Shown piece after piece: positions 50,136 through 58,778 of a stretch of DNA of 64,000 nucleotides (its first letter is position 1; each line of letters starts with the position of its first letter). The stretch spans positions 186,001 through 250,000 of the forward strand of contig NZ_JADKZI010000004.1 of NCBI RefSeq assembly GCF_017811815.1. The letters are read 5' to 3'. The position numbers were made by a program, and so were the translations under genes. The DNA comes from Flavonifractor sp. AGMB03687 (GTDB taxonomy: Bacteria; Bacillota; Clostridia; Oscillospirales; Oscillospiraceae). The notes beneath the pieces are model-generated. The model ran no database searches. It was not told the origin of the DNA and saw only the letters and a program-made list of their open reading frames with translations.

Positions 50136-51209
50136 ATGAAGAAACTGCTTGCACTGATCCTGTCAGGTACGCTGACCATGGGCCTATTGTCCGCCTGCGG
50201 CAGCACCGCAGTGGTCGCCGTCCCTCAGCCCGAGGAATCCACTCCCGCCGCCACCGAGCCGGTACTGGAAAATCCCCAGGGCTCCTCGGATACCGCGGTC
50301 AAGACCGGTCTCTATATGGGCACCAGCCTGTCCGACAGCAAGAGTGCTGCCGACGGCGAGGACGGATATAGCCAGGCCAACATTGATCTGGTAGCGGTCA
50401 CCGTTACCGACGAAGGGGTCATCGACTCCTGCGTGATCGACTCCATCCAGGCAAAGGCCACCTTTGACGCCGCCGGAAAGGTCACCGCCGACCTGACCGC
50501 CCCGATAGCCTCCAAAAATGAGCTGGGCAGCAACTACGGTATGGGCAAGGTCAGCTCCATCGGCAAGGAGTGGAACGAGCAGGCCCAGGCTCTGGCCGAC
50601 TACGTAAAGGGCAAGACTGTGGAGGAGATCAAGGGCATCGCCGTCACCGAGCAGGGCAAGGCCGCCGACGCCGACCTGGCCGCCTCCGTCACCGTCTCCA
50701 TCGCCGGCTATCTGGACGCCATTGAGCAGGCCGCTTCCAACGCCACACACCTGGGTGCCAAGCAGGGGGACCGTCTGGTCCTGACCACCTCCACCAACGT
50801 GGCCGACAGCAAGGACGCCACCCAGGAGGAGGCCGGCCAGATCCAGACCTCCGCTACCGTGGCCGCCGTCACCATGAACGGCGACGTCATCACCAGCTGC
50901 TACATCGACGCTGTCCAGGCCAAGGTGAACTTTGACACCGCCGGCGTCATCACCACCGACCTGACCGCCGCGCAGCCCACCAAGAACGAGCTGGGCGACA
51001 ACTACGGCATGGGCAAGATCAGCCCCATCGGCAAGGAGTGGAACGAGCAGGTAGCCGCCTTCTGTGCATATATCACCGGCAAGACCCTGGATCAGGTGGC
51101 CGGCATCGCTGTGACCGAAAAAGGCGCTGCTGCCGACGCCGATCTGGCCGCCTCTGTCACCATCGCCATCGGAGAGCTCCAGTCCCTCATCGCAAAGGCT
51201 GCCTCCTGA
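50136..51209 (+). CDS. lipoprotein with two tandem flavoprotein-like (FMN-binding-like) repeats
   Basis: This 357-residue lipoprotein has SAC at Cys21 and an acidic spacer to about residue 55. Two clear repeats follow (~81-197 and ~238-353). Both contain a Ser-Cys-[VY]-Ile-Asp strand, QAK[AV][TN]FD, KNELG(S/D)NYGMGK, IGKEWNEQ and end in AADADLAASVT. Such repeats occur in clostridial proteins encoded beside rnf or apbE genes. The last motif sits where FMN-bearing RnfG-type domains have DxxTGAT, but here it reads DADLAAS, so covalent FMN is uncertain. ApbE, the enzyme that attaches FMN, is the next gene. AGGAGG lies before the ATG. Confidence 0.82.
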   Translation: MKKLLALILSGTLTMGLLSACGSTAVVAVPQPEESTPAATEPVLENPQGSSDTAVKTGLYMGTSLSDSKSAADGEDGYSQANIDLVAVTVTDEGVIDSCVIDSIQAKATFDAAGKVTADLTAPIASKNELGSNYGMGKVSSIGKEWNEQAQALADYVKGKTVEEIKGIAVTEQGKAADADLAASVTVSIAGYLDAIEQAASNATHLGAKQGDRLVLTTSTNVADSKDATQEEAGQIQTSATVAAVTMNGDVITSCYIDAVQAKVNFDTAGVITTDLTAAQPTKNELGDNYGMGKISPIGKEWNEQVAAFCAYITGKTLDQVAGIAVTEKGAAADADLAASVTIAIGELQSLIAKAAS

Positions 51210-51256
51210 GTTTTTCCCTGCGGTACGCTGAAACTCAGCGTCCGTCCTCCCCATCC

Positions 51257-51294
51257 ATGGTTGGGAGCGGCCGTCTATGGCGGCTCCCAACCAT
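51257..51294 (+). terminator. hairpin between the duplicated lipoprotein and apbE
   Basis: A 12-bp perfect stem (51257-51268 and 51283-51294) with a 14-nt loop is followed by TTGAATG. The weak U tract suggests partial termination, so apbE-rnf transcription could be partly coupled. Confidence 0.6.
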
Positions 51295-51327
51295 TTGAAT
51301 GCCTGTTATTTGGAAAGTAGAGGTTCT

Positions 51328-52362
51328 ATGAAGCGAACGGCCACTTTGATCCTTCTGCTGGCCCTGCTCTGCGGGTGCACAGCAGCCCCCTCCCAATCGG
51401 GCGATACGTCCTTGCAGCGCTATGAGGCCACCTTCCTCACGCTGTTTGACACGGTCACCACCATTGTGGGGTACGCCGAGACGGAGGACGCCTTTACCGG
51501 CACCGCCCAGGCCATCCACGACGAGCTGCTGGAGTATCACCAGCTCTATGACATCTATAACGAGTACGATGGCATCAACAACATCAAGACCATCAACGAC
51601 CACGCCTGGGAACACCCGGTGGAGGTGGATCAGAGGATCATTGACCTGCTGCTGTTCAGCAAGGACCTGTACGCCAAAAACCAAGGCAAGGTCAACATCG
51701 CCATGGGCAGTGTACTCAGCCTGTGGCATGACGCCCGGGAAGACGGCATTGCCGATCCCGAGCAGGCGGCGCTGCCCGATAGCAACGCCCTGGAGCAGGC
51801 GGCGGCCCACATGAACATTGACAGCATCCAGATCGACCAGGAAAAGGGCACGGTCTTTCTGTCCGATCCTCAGGTCAAACTAGATGTAGGCGCCATCGCC
51901 AAAGGCTACGCGGTGGCACAGGTGTGCCGCAGCGCCCCCTCCGGGCTGCTCATCAGCGTAGGCGGAAATGTCTGTCCCACCGGCCCGAAGCCGGAAAACG
52001 GCCAGCCGTGGGTGGTGGGAATTCAGGACCCGGACAATGCAGAGCAATATCTCCATACCATCTATGTCAAAGATCTCTCCGTGGTCACCAGCGGAGATTA
52101 TCAGCGGTATTATACCGTGGACGGCGTCCCATACCACCACATCATTGATCCGGACACCCGGTACCCGGCCAACTACTGGCGCTCGGTCACCATTCTGTGT
52201 CCGGACTCCGGCGTGGCGGACGCCCTTTCCACCGCTCTCTTTACCCTCCGCCAGGAGGAGGGACAGGCCCTGCTGGACGCGTTCCAGGCAGAGGCCATGT
52301 GGGTATGCCGGGACGGGACCGTCCTGTACAGCCCCGGGTTTCAGGCGTATATCCGAGTATAA
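51328..52362 (+). CDS. apbE: FAD:protein FMN transferase (ApbE lipoprotein)
   Basis: This 344-residue lipoprotein (LLCGC, Cys17) has the ApbE motifs FDTVTTIVGYAE, the FAD-binding DVGAIAKGYAVAQ and VGGNV, then TSGDYQRYYTVDG and HHIIDPDTRYPA near residue 265. It transfers FMN from FAD to a Ser/Thr in Dxx[ST]GAT sites of exported proteins. Its clients here should be RnfG and RnfD encoded downstream, and possibly the duplicated lipoprotein upstream. AGAGGT precedes the ATG. rnfC begins 31 bp later. Confidence 0.94.
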   Translation: MKRTATLILLLALLCGCTAAPSQSGDTSLQRYEATFLTLFDTVTTIVGYAETEDAFTGTAQAIHDELLEYHQLYDIYNEYDGINNIKTINDHAWEHPVEVDQRIIDLLLFSKDLYAKNQGKVNIAMGSVLSLWHDAREDGIADPEQAALPDSNALEQAAAHMNIDSIQIDQEKGTVFLSDPQVKLDVGAIAKGYAVAQVCRSAPSGLLISVGGNVCPTGPKPENGQPWVVGIQDPDNAEQYLHTIYVKDLSVVTSGDYQRYYTVDGVPYHHIIDPDTRYPANYWRSVTILCPDSGVADALSTALFTLRQEEGQALLDAFQAEAMWVCRDGTVLYSPGFQAYIRV

Positions 52363-52393
52363 TCAGAGTGCTCATATGATCGAGGTGTAAAGA

Positions 52394-53701
52394 ATGAGAA
52401 AACTGTTTTGGGGCGGTGTCCACCCAGAGGGACACAAGGCTCTCTCCCGGGGCGCAGCCCCCGTTCCCGCACCCCTGCCGGCGCAGGTAGTCCTGCCCAT
52501 GGTCCAGCACATCGGCGCGGCCTGCACCCCTGTTGTCCAGGTGGGCGACGAGGTCAAGCTGGGGCAGAAGATCGGCGACGGTGAAGGAATCTGCGCCCCC
52601 ATCCATGCATCTGTCTCCGGTAAAGTGGTGGCCGTGGAGCCCCGCCCCCATCCCGGCGGCAGCGAAGTGCTGTCGGTGGTCATTGAAAATGACTACACGG
52701 ACACGCCGGACGATACCTTAAAGCCCCACCTGACCCACCAGGAGCTCTCCGGCGAGGAGATCCTCCGCATCATCCGGGACGCGGGCATCGTGGGCATGGG
52801 CGGCGCCGCCTTCCCCACAGACGTGAAGGCCTTCTCCGCCCTTGGTCAGGTGGACTATGTCATCATCAACGCCTGCGAGTGCGAGCCGTACATCACCGCC
52901 GACGATACCCTCATCTGCACCTATCCCGAGCAGGTGATCCGCGGAACGGAAACCCTGATCCATACCCTTACGCCCAAGCACACGGTGATCGCCATCGAGG
53001 ACAATAAGCAGGAGGCCATCCGCATTCTGCGGGACGCCCTGCCCAAGGACAGCTCCATCCAGCTGCAGGTGCTTCCCACCCGCTATCCCCAGGGCGCGGA
53101 GAAGCAGCTGATCCAGGCGGTGACCGACCGCCAGGTTCCCCCGGGAAAGCTGCCCGCCGCCGTGGGCTGCGCCGTGTTTAACGCCGCCACCGCCGCCGCG
53201 GTCTATCAGGCGGTATACGAAGGAAAGCCGGTCACCCGCCGTATCGTGACGGTCACCGGCGATGGCGCAAAGGCCCCCAAGAACATGATCTTCCGCATCG
53301 GCACCACCTTCCAGCACGCCATTGACGCTGCCGGCGGCATGGCTGACCAGACCCGCAAGGTGCTGTCCGGCGGCCCCATGATGGGTCAGGCCCAAAAGGA
53401 CCTGTCTGTGCCGGTGCTGAAGGGTACCAACGCCATCCTGTGTCTGAAGGACACGGGCCCCCAGGCCAAAACTCCTACCTGTATCCGCTGTGCCAAGTGC
53501 GTCTCCGTCTGCCCCATGCACCTGCAGCCCCTGTACCTGTATCGCTTTGAGCAGGCCGGAAACTGGAAGGAACTGAACAAGCTGCATCTGACGGACTGCA
53601 TCGAGTGCGGGAGCTGCAGCTACGCCTGCCCGGCGCAGCTCCCCCTGGTGGAGCGCTTCCGCGCAGGCAAACAGCAGCTGAAGGAGGCAAAGAAAGCATG
53701 A
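52394..53701 (+). CDS. rnfC: Rnf complex subunit C
   Basis: This 435-residue NADH/FMN-linked subunit has FWGGVHPEGHK at the start, an RnfC barrel sandwich domain, and a NuoF-like core with AGIVGMGGAAFPT and INACECEPYIT. Two C-terminal 4Fe-4S sites are CIRCAKCVSVCP and CIECGSCSYACP. It would oxidise or reduce NAD(H) at the inner face of the membrane. The length is normal. The rnfD ATG overlaps its stop by 4 bp. Confidence 0.95.
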   Translation: MRKLFWGGVHPEGHKALSRGAAPVPAPLPAQVVLPMVQHIGAACTPVVQVGDEVKLGQKIGDGEGICAPIHASVSGKVVAVEPRPHPGGSEVLSVVIENDYTDTPDDTLKPHLTHQELSGEEILRIIRDAGIVGMGGAAFPTDVKAFSALGQVDYVIINACECEPYITADDTLICTYPEQVIRGTETLIHTLTPKHTVIAIEDNKQEAIRILRDALPKDSSIQLQVLPTRYPQGAEKQLIQAVTDRQVPPGKLPAAVGCAVFNAATAAAVYQAVYEGKPVTRRIVTVTGDGAKAPKNMIFRIGTTFQHAIDAAGGMADQTRKVLSGGPMMGQAQKDLSVPVLKGTNAILCLKDTGPQAKTPTCIRCAKCVSVCPMHLQPLYLYRFEQAGNWKELNKLHLTDCIECGSCSYACPAQLPLVERFRAGKQQLKEAKKA

Positions 53702-54672
53702 ATCTGCTTGTGACATCCTCTCCGCACATTCACAGCGGTGCACGCACCAGCCGTCTGATGGGCGCGGTGCTGGTGGCGCTGCTCCCCGCACTCATTGCGG
53801 GTGTGTGGTTCTTCGGGCTGAGAGCCCTGGTACTTACCGCGGTCACCGTGCTGTCCTGTCTGCTGTCCGAGTGGCTCTACCGCATGGTCACCCGGCAGAG
53901 CAACACCCTGCCGGATCTCTCCGCAGCGGTGACCGGCGTCCTGCTTGCCCTGACCCTGCCTGCCTCCGCCCCCTACTGGCTGGCCGCTGTGGGCGGTGTC
54001 TTTGCCATCGTGGTGGTCAAGGGCCTCATCGGCGGCCTGGGACAGAACATCTTCAACCCGGCCCTGGCTGCCCGTGCCTTCCTGGTCCTGCTCTGGCCCA
54101 GCTGGATGGTGCGCTACGCGGCTCCGGGCACATCCCTGGACCCCCTGGCGCTCTCGGTGGATATCGTGTCCTCCGCCACCCCCCTGCACCACATGCAGAT
54201 GCCCGCCCTCCCCACCGAGTCCCTGCTGGATGTGTTCCTGGGCAATATGGGCGGCTGCATCGGCGAGGTGTCCGCTCTGGCCCTGCTCCTGGGCGGCGGA
54301 TATCTGATGCTCCGTAAGGTGATCTCCTGGCGCATCCCCGTAGCCTATCTGGGCTCTGTGGCGGTGCTTACCCTGATCTTCTCCAAGGGCCAGGACCCCG
54401 TCCTGTGGATGCTCTACAGCCTGATGGGCGGCGGCGTGCTGCTGGGCGCCTTCTTCATGGCCACCGACTACGCCACCTCTCCTGTGACCCCCAAGGGTCA
54501 GCTGATCTACGGACTGGGATGCGGTGTGCTCACCGTATGCTTCCGCTATTACGGCCTCTTCCCGGAAGGGGTCACCTATGCCATTCTGTTGATGAACGCC
54601 TGTGCTTGGACCCTGGACCGGATCACACCGCCCAAGCGCTTTGGCATTGTGAAAGGAGGTGGCGTGCAGTGA
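53698..54672 (+). CDS. rnfD: Rnf complex subunit D
   Basis: This 324-residue membrane protein has about nine TM helices. The flavinylation motif DIVSSAT lies at 155-161, with Thr161 as the probable FMN site. LPDLSAAVTGVLLALTLP and GGLGQNIFNPALAARAF match the RnfD/NqrB family. MATDYATSPVTPKGQ is the second conserved loop. It starts with a 4-bp overlap to rnfC and ends with a GTGA overlap to rnfG. Confidence 0.95.
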   Translation: MNLLVTSSPHIHSGARTSRLMGAVLVALLPALIAGVWFFGLRALVLTAVTVLSCLLSEWLYRMVTRQSNTLPDLSAAVTGVLLALTLPASAPYWLAAVGGVFAIVVVKGLIGGLGQNIFNPALAARAFLVLLWPSWMVRYAAPGTSLDPLALSVDIVSSATPLHHMQMPALPTESLLDVFLGNMGGCIGEVSALALLLGGGYLMLRKVISWRIPVAYLGSVAVLTLIFSKGQDPVLWMLYSLMGGGVLLGAFFMATDYATSPVTPKGQLIYGLGCGVLTVCFRYYGLFPEGVTYAILLMNACAWTLDRITPPKRFGIVKGGGVQ

Positions 54673-55208
54673 AAGTCAAACAGCTGATCCAGCCTGTAGC
54701 TGCCCTTCTTGTGGCCGCACTGGTTTTGTTCCTGGGCGCCACTGTGCTGTCCCCCATTGCCCGGGAAAACGAGGCGAAGGAACTGCAATCCATCCTCACC
54801 ACCCTTCTGCCCGGTGCGGAGTCCTTCGTTCAGGAGGAATACACCGGTGAGGACGAGGCCATCTCCGCAGTCTACAAGGCGGAGAACGGCTATGTGATCG
54901 AGACGGTCACCGCCGGATATGCCGGTGACATCACCATGCTGGTGGGCGTCAACACCGACGGCACCATTTCCGGCCTGGTGGTGCGGGACATGCAGGAGAC
55001 CTATGGGCTGGGCATGAAGGCCCTCTCCGATGTATCCTTCCTGTCCCAGTTCCTCTGGAACGGCACCACCTTTACCGTGGGTGAAAACGTGGACGCCCTC
55101 ACCGGCGCCACAGTCACCTCGAAGGCGGTCGCCAAGGCGGTCACCTCGGCCAGCGCCTTTGTGACCGGTGCGGACATCAGCTCCAGCGCTACCGAATGGG
55201 GAGGTTGA
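54669..55208 (+). CDS. rnfG: Rnf complex subunit G, FMN-binding
   Basis: This 179-residue protein has an N-terminal TM anchor (about 7-28) and an extracytoplasmic FMN-binding domain. The flavinylation motif DALTGATVTSKAV gives Thr148 as the attachment site. The domain also shows GYAGDITMLVGVNTDGTISGL and METYGLG-like QETYGLGMK. The start is GTG 54669 with GGAGG upstream and overlapping the rnfD stop. Length is slightly shorter than typical RnfG (~190-210). The gene is followed by an unrecognised TM protein, not by rnfE. Confidence 0.93.
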   Translation: MKVKQLIQPVAALLVAALVLFLGATVLSPIARENEAKELQSILTTLLPGAESFVQEEYTGEDEAISAVYKAENGYVIETVTAGYAGDITMLVGVNTDGTISGLVVRDMQETYGLGMKALSDVSFLSQFLWNGTTFTVGENVDALTGATVTSKAVAKAVTSASAFVTGADISSSATEWGG

Positions 55209-55209
55209 T

Positions 55210-55650
55210 ATGATGAAAAATACCTATCGTCTGAATACCTTCCTGGCTGTGGTGGCAGGCCTGGTATTCCTGGGCTATCTGGCCGAACAGGCCTTTGCCC
55301 CCGCCGCTATCCTGCCACCGCTGGACCTGATGCTCATCAGCGCGATTTCCCTGGTGGCCCTGGTCCTGGAGCGCTATTCCGGGCCCCGGACGGAGGAGCG
55401 CAACTGGCTGGCGGTACTGGTGTTGAGTGTTGTGACCTTCGCCCTGCTGCCGCTGGCCGCCGGGCTGCTGACCGGCCAGGCGCTGCTCCGGTTTGCCCTG
55501 GTGGGCTGCGCCGCGTTCCTGGTGCTGACCTTCCTGTTTACGGCCATCTGTGATCGTCTGGCCTCCGGCACGGCAAGCAAGATCGCTCCCCTGCTCTCCG
55601 CCGGAATCCTCTTTCTGGCCGTTCAGGGATGCAGCAGTCTGTTCCTCTAA
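55210..55650 (+). CDS. five-TM membrane protein of unknown function in the rnf-like operon
   Basis: This 146-residue protein begins 1 bp after rnfG and ends before a strong terminator, so it takes the place where rnfE-rnfA-rnfB normally follow. TM segments are at about 11-30, 35-54, 66-87, 92-114 and 124-145. Cys100, Cys113 and Cys141 lie in or near the membrane. I see no RnfA/RnfE family motif and no iron-sulfur or flavin motif; it is also shorter than RnfA/RnfE (about 190-200 residues). It could be a partner subunit of RnfDG, a quinone-interacting anchor or an assembly factor. None of these can be supported from sequence alone. Confidence 0.8.
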   Translation: MMKNTYRLNTFLAVVAGLVFLGYLAEQAFAPAAILPPLDLMLISAISLVALVLERYSGPRTEERNWLAVLVLSVVTFALLPLAAGLLTGQALLRFALVGCAAFLVLTFLFTAICDRLASGTASKIAPLLSAGILFLAVQGCSSLFL

Positions 55651-55664
55651 ACCGTAACCCAAGC

Positions 55665-55703
55665 AAAAAACAGGCGGACCGCAATGCGGTCCGCCTGTTT
55701 TTT
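55665..55703. terminator. bidirectional intrinsic terminator
   Basis: A stem of about 18 bp (AAAAAACAGGCGGACCGCA and its complement) with A and T runs ends the rnf-like operon and the convergent acetyltransferase gene. Confidence 0.93.
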
Positions 55704-55704
55704 A

Positions 55705-56337
55705 TCAGGGCTGAGGATCATATTTTTTGCAGAAGGAAGTCACGTCGTCGAAGTCCCGCAGCCGCTCCTTCAGCATCTCATGGCTCCAGTCCCACCACTG
55801 GATGCGCTCCAGGGCAACGATGATATCGGCATCGTACCGCCAGCCGATGTGGCGGGCGGGCACGCCTCCCACGATCTCATAGGGAGCCACATCGTGGGTG
55901 ACCACGGCGCCTGCCCCCACTACCGCGCCGTTTCCCAGGGTAACGCCCGCCATGATCACCGCGTTGTGGCCGATCCACACGTCGTTGCCGGTGACCACAT
56001 GGTGGTTATCCCGCCGCCACTGGATCAGGCCCTCATCGTCCGGGCCGAAGCCGTAGTGGGAACAGCGGTAGGTAAAATGGTGGGCGGCCGCCCGGGTCTT
56101 GGCCGGGTGCTGCACCGGATTGATGCGCACACCGGTGGCAATGGAGTTGAACTTGCCGATCTCGGTATAGATCACGTCGTTGGAGCCGAACAGGTAGGTG
56201 TAGTCCCCCACATGGGTTTCCTCCACCACGCAGTGGTCCCCCAGCTCCACATAGCGGCCGAAGGTACAGCTCTTCACCTTACAGGTGGGGTGGATCAGGG
56301 GTTGCTCCTCATCCAGGGTCTGTGTAAAATCCAGCAT
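55705..56337 (-). CDS. hexapeptide-repeat acetyltransferase of the phosphonate-associated (XAT) type
   Basis: This 210-residue protein has left-handed beta-helix repeats and the [20 protein letters not shown] pattern. [19 protein letters not shown] and [18 protein letters not shown], with the XAT-type active His, match the acetyltransferase family often annotated as phosphonate-metabolism hexapeptide transferase (related to CatB chloramphenicol acetyltransferases). No phosphonate genes are nearby. The end [20 protein letters not shown] and a WWDW motif are characteristic. Its ATG shares one base with the pgsA stop. Confidence 0.88.
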   Translation of the reverse strand: MLDFTQTLDEEQPLIHPTCKVKSCTFGRYVELGDHCVVEETHVGDYTYLFGSNDVIYTEIGKFNSIATGVRINPVQHPAKTRAAAHHFTYRCSHYGFGPDDEGLIQWRRDNHHVVTGNDVWIGHNAVIMAGVTLGNGAVVGAGAVVTHDVAPYEIVGGVPARHIGWRYDADIIVALERIQWWDWSHEMLKERLRDFDDVTSFCKKYDPQP

Positions 56338-56864
56338 TACAGCTTGCTCCAGTCGATCACGTTTTTGTTCTTCACAAAATACTCAATGCCGGAGTAGATG
56401 GTAGTGGCCAGGATCAGGGCCACGCACACCACATCCAAAGTCAGGTTGTGGAACACCAGCATAAAGCAGATGCACACCATGGTGGAGGCCGTCTTGATCT
56501 TGCCCGACCAGGCGGCGGCAATGACCCGCCCACGCTCCACGGCGATGAGCCGCAGGCCGGTGACGGCAAACTCCCGCACCACCACAATGAGCAGGGCCCA
56601 GGCGGGGAAGCGATTCATCTCCACGAACCACAGCAGGGCGGCCATGACCAGCATCTTGTCGGCTAGCGGGTCCATGAACTTACCGAAATCGGTGACCTGA
56701 TTGTAGTGCCGGGCAATGTAGCCGTCTACAAAGTCGGTGACGCTGGCCAGAATGAAGATCGCCAGCGCGTAGTACATGTGGAAGGGGAACTGGAGGTAGA
56801 GCACCACCAGAAAGACGGGGATGAGCAGCACCCGAAGCAAAGTCAGCTTATTGGCGGTATTCAA
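56337..56864 (-). CDS. pgsA: CDP-diacylglycerol-glycerol-3-phosphate phosphatidyltransferase
   Basis: This 175-residue membrane enzyme makes phosphatidylglycerol phosphate. The CDP-alcohol phosphotransferase signature [20 protein letters not shown] with the following DPLAD is complete, giving all catalytic Asp residues (DGx2ARx8Gx3Dx3D). It has about six TM helices. It follows rimO with a 6-bp gap; the rimO-pgsA pair is common in Firmicutes. Confidence 0.95.
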   Translation of the reverse strand: MNTANKLTLLRVLLIPVFLVVLYLQFPFHMYYALAIFILASVTDFVDGYIARHYNQVTDFGKFMDPLADKMLVMAALLWFVEMNRFPAWALLIVVVREFAVTGLRLIAVERGRVIAAAWSGKIKTASTMVCICFMLVFHNLTLDVVCVALILATTIYSGIEYFVKNKNVIDWSKL

Positions 56865-56870
56865 AATACG

Positions 56871-58190
56871 TCACTCCTCTATTTCCCCGGTCAGATCACC
56901 ATCGCTGGTGCCGGTAATCCGCACGTTGACAAAGGTTCCCGCAGGCACCAGGCCGGCGGCGGTAAAGAACACCTTTCCGTCCACATCGGGGGAATCGGCG
57001 TAGGAACGGCCGGCATAGCAGCCCATATCTGGGTCGAAGCCCTCGCACAGCACCTCCAGGGTCTCCCCCAGACGGCTCTCGTTCCAGGCGTCCATTACCC
57101 GGCTCTGGAGCTCCACCAGCAGCTCCACCCGCCGCTTGGCGGTATCCGGGTCCACCTGGTCGGGCATAACGGCGGCGGGAGTGCCCTCCTCGGGGGAGAA
57201 CTGGAAGATACCTGCCCGCTCAATGCCGCTCTCCCGCAGAAAGTCGCACAGCTCCTCGAACTCCTCCTCGGTCTCACCAGGCAGGCCGCAGATGAGGGAG
57301 GTACGCAGCACCAGGCCGGGCAGACGGTCCCGTAGCTTCTTCAGCAGGGCGATGATCTCGGCCTTGGTGGAGCGGCGGTTCATGGCCTTCAGGATCCGGT
57401 CATTGATATGCTGGAGAGGGATGTCGATATACTTGAGGATTTTGTGCTCCCGGGCAATCACATCGATGAGAGCGTCATCCAGCTCATCGGGGTACAGGTA
57501 GTGGAGCCGCACCCAGTGGAAGGGCAGCTTGCACAGCTCTGTGAGCAGCTCGGGCAGCATCCGCTTGTGGTACAGGTCTGTGCCGTACCGGGTGATATCC
57601 TGGGCAATGACGATGAGCTCCTGTACCTCGTCGTCCGCCAGCTTTTTGGCCTCGGCCAGCAGGGACTCCATGGTGCGGCTGCGGTACCGGCCCCGGAGGG
57701 AGGGAATGACGCAGTAGGCGCACCGGTTGTCGCAGCCCTCGGCAATCTTCAGAAAGGCGGTATAGGGGGGCGTAGACACCACCCGGTCGCCGTCCTCAAT
57801 GGTGTGGTCGATATCCCCGAAATAGGTGGGGGTGTCCCCCTCCATGACGGAGTCGATGGCGGGCACGATATCGGTGTAGCTGCCGGTACCCAAGATGCCG
57901 TCGATCTCGGGCAGCTCCTCCAGGATCTCGTCCCGGTAGCGCTGGGTCAGGCAGCCAGCCACCAGCAGCTTGCCCAGCTTGCCCTGCTCTTTCAGGGCAG
58001 CCAGCTCCAGGATGTTCTGGATGGCCTCGCTCTTGGCGGAATCGATAAAGCCGCAGGTGTTGAGCACCGCTACGTCGGCCCCCTCGGGGTCGCCGGTAAC
58101 GGTATGGCCGGCGGCTTTCACCAGGGCCATCATCTGCTCGGTATTTACCAGGTTCTTGGCACAGCCAAGCGAAACAAATGCAATCTTCAA
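56871..58190 (-). CDS. rimO: ribosomal protein uS12 methylthiotransferase
   Basis: This 439-residue radical SAM enzyme methylthiolates an Asp of ribosomal protein S12. It has the N-terminal MTTase cluster (Cys10, Cys46, Cys80 in SLGCAKN, NTCGFID, VAGCLTQ), the radical SAM motif CDNRCAYC (Cys153, 157, 160) and a C-terminal TRAM domain. The start is TTG 58190 with AAGGAGG seven bases before. Length and order are normal; the nitroreductase gene lies 12 bp upstream. Confidence 0.97.
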   Translation of the reverse strand: MKIAFVSLGCAKNLVNTEQMMALVKAAGHTVTGDPEGADVAVLNTCGFIDSAKSEAIQNILELAALKEQGKLGKLLVAGCLTQRYRDEILEELPEIDGILGTGSYTDIVPAIDSVMEGDTPTYFGDIDHTIEDGDRVVSTPPYTAFLKIAEGCDNRCAYCVIPSLRGRYRSRTMESLLAEAKKLADDEVQELIVIAQDITRYGTDLYHKRMLPELLTELCKLPFHWVRLHYLYPDELDDALIDVIAREHKILKYIDIPLQHINDRILKAMNRRSTKAEIIALLKKLRDRLPGLVLRTSLICGLPGETEEEFEELCDFLRESGIERAGIFQFSPEEGTPAAVMPDQVDPDTAKRRVELLVELQSRVMDAWNESRLGETLEVLCEGFDPDMGCYAGRSYADSPDVDGKVFFTAAGLVPAGTFVNVRITGTSDGDLTGEIEE

Positions 58191-58202
58191 AAGACTGCCT
58201 CC

Positions 58203-58778
58203 TTACACGATGGTATATCTGCCCTCACGGCGGGGCGGCATCTTGGGCTGCTGATCTGGATAGCCCAGGGTAATGGCGGCCACAAACTCTCCCTTGTCGG
58301 GGGCGAAGCGGCTCTGGAAGGCAGGGCCGAAACCCATCCGCTGGGGGGCGGACAGCCAGCAGGAGCCGATGCCCTTGTCCCAGGCGGCCAGCAGTACATT
58401 TTCAATGGCGGCGGACACGCTCTGCATGGCGCCGTCCCGGTCGGGATAGTCGGGTTTCAAGAGGAACACCAGCACGCACACCGGCGCGCCTCCCAGGGTG
58501 GACAGGAACTTGTTGGTGATGCCCACCTGTTCCGGATGGCGGGCAAAGCGCTGCTCCAGCACCGGGGTGAACTTCTCCACCACCCCGCCCATGATCTGCC
58601 GCACCTTCTCCAGCGCCTCCGGGCTCTGGACGGCAACGAAGTACCAGTGCTGCAGATTGATGGCAGAGGGCGCGGCCAGCCCAGCCTCCAGGATCTCCTT
58701 CAGATCGCTCTCCGGAATGGGGTCAGCCTTGTAGCGGCGGATGCTGCGGCGGGTCATCAGGGCCTCGCGGGTGTCCAT
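58203..58778 (-). CDS. nitroreductase family flavoprotein
   Basis: This 191-residue FMN protein has the nitroreductase pattern: TRRSIRRYKADPIPE at the start, LAAPSAINLQHWYFVAV, SVSAAIENVLLAAWDKGIGSC-type helix and the C-terminal ITLGYPDQQPKMPPR. Family members reduce quinones, nitro compounds or enones with NAD(P)H. The ATG overlaps the recX stop by one base (TGATG), so it belongs to the recA-rimO transcript. Physiological substrate unknown. Confidence 0.9.
   Translation of the reverse strand: MDTREALMTRRSIRRYKADPIPESDLKEILEAGLAAPSAINLQHWYFVAVQSPEALEKVRQIMGGVVEKFTPVLEQRFARHPEQVGITNKFLSTLGGAPVCVLVFLLKPDYPDRDGAMQSVSAAIENVLLAAWDKGIGSCWLSAPQRMGFGPAFQSRFAPDKGEFVAAITLGYPDQQPKMPPRREGRYTIV

Noticed and set aside
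55210-55650. Assignment of the gene after rnfG as rnfE or rnfA
   Set aside because: The product is too short, has five rather than six TM helices and lacks the conserved RnfA/E loops and ligand Cys pattern, so the label was withheld.
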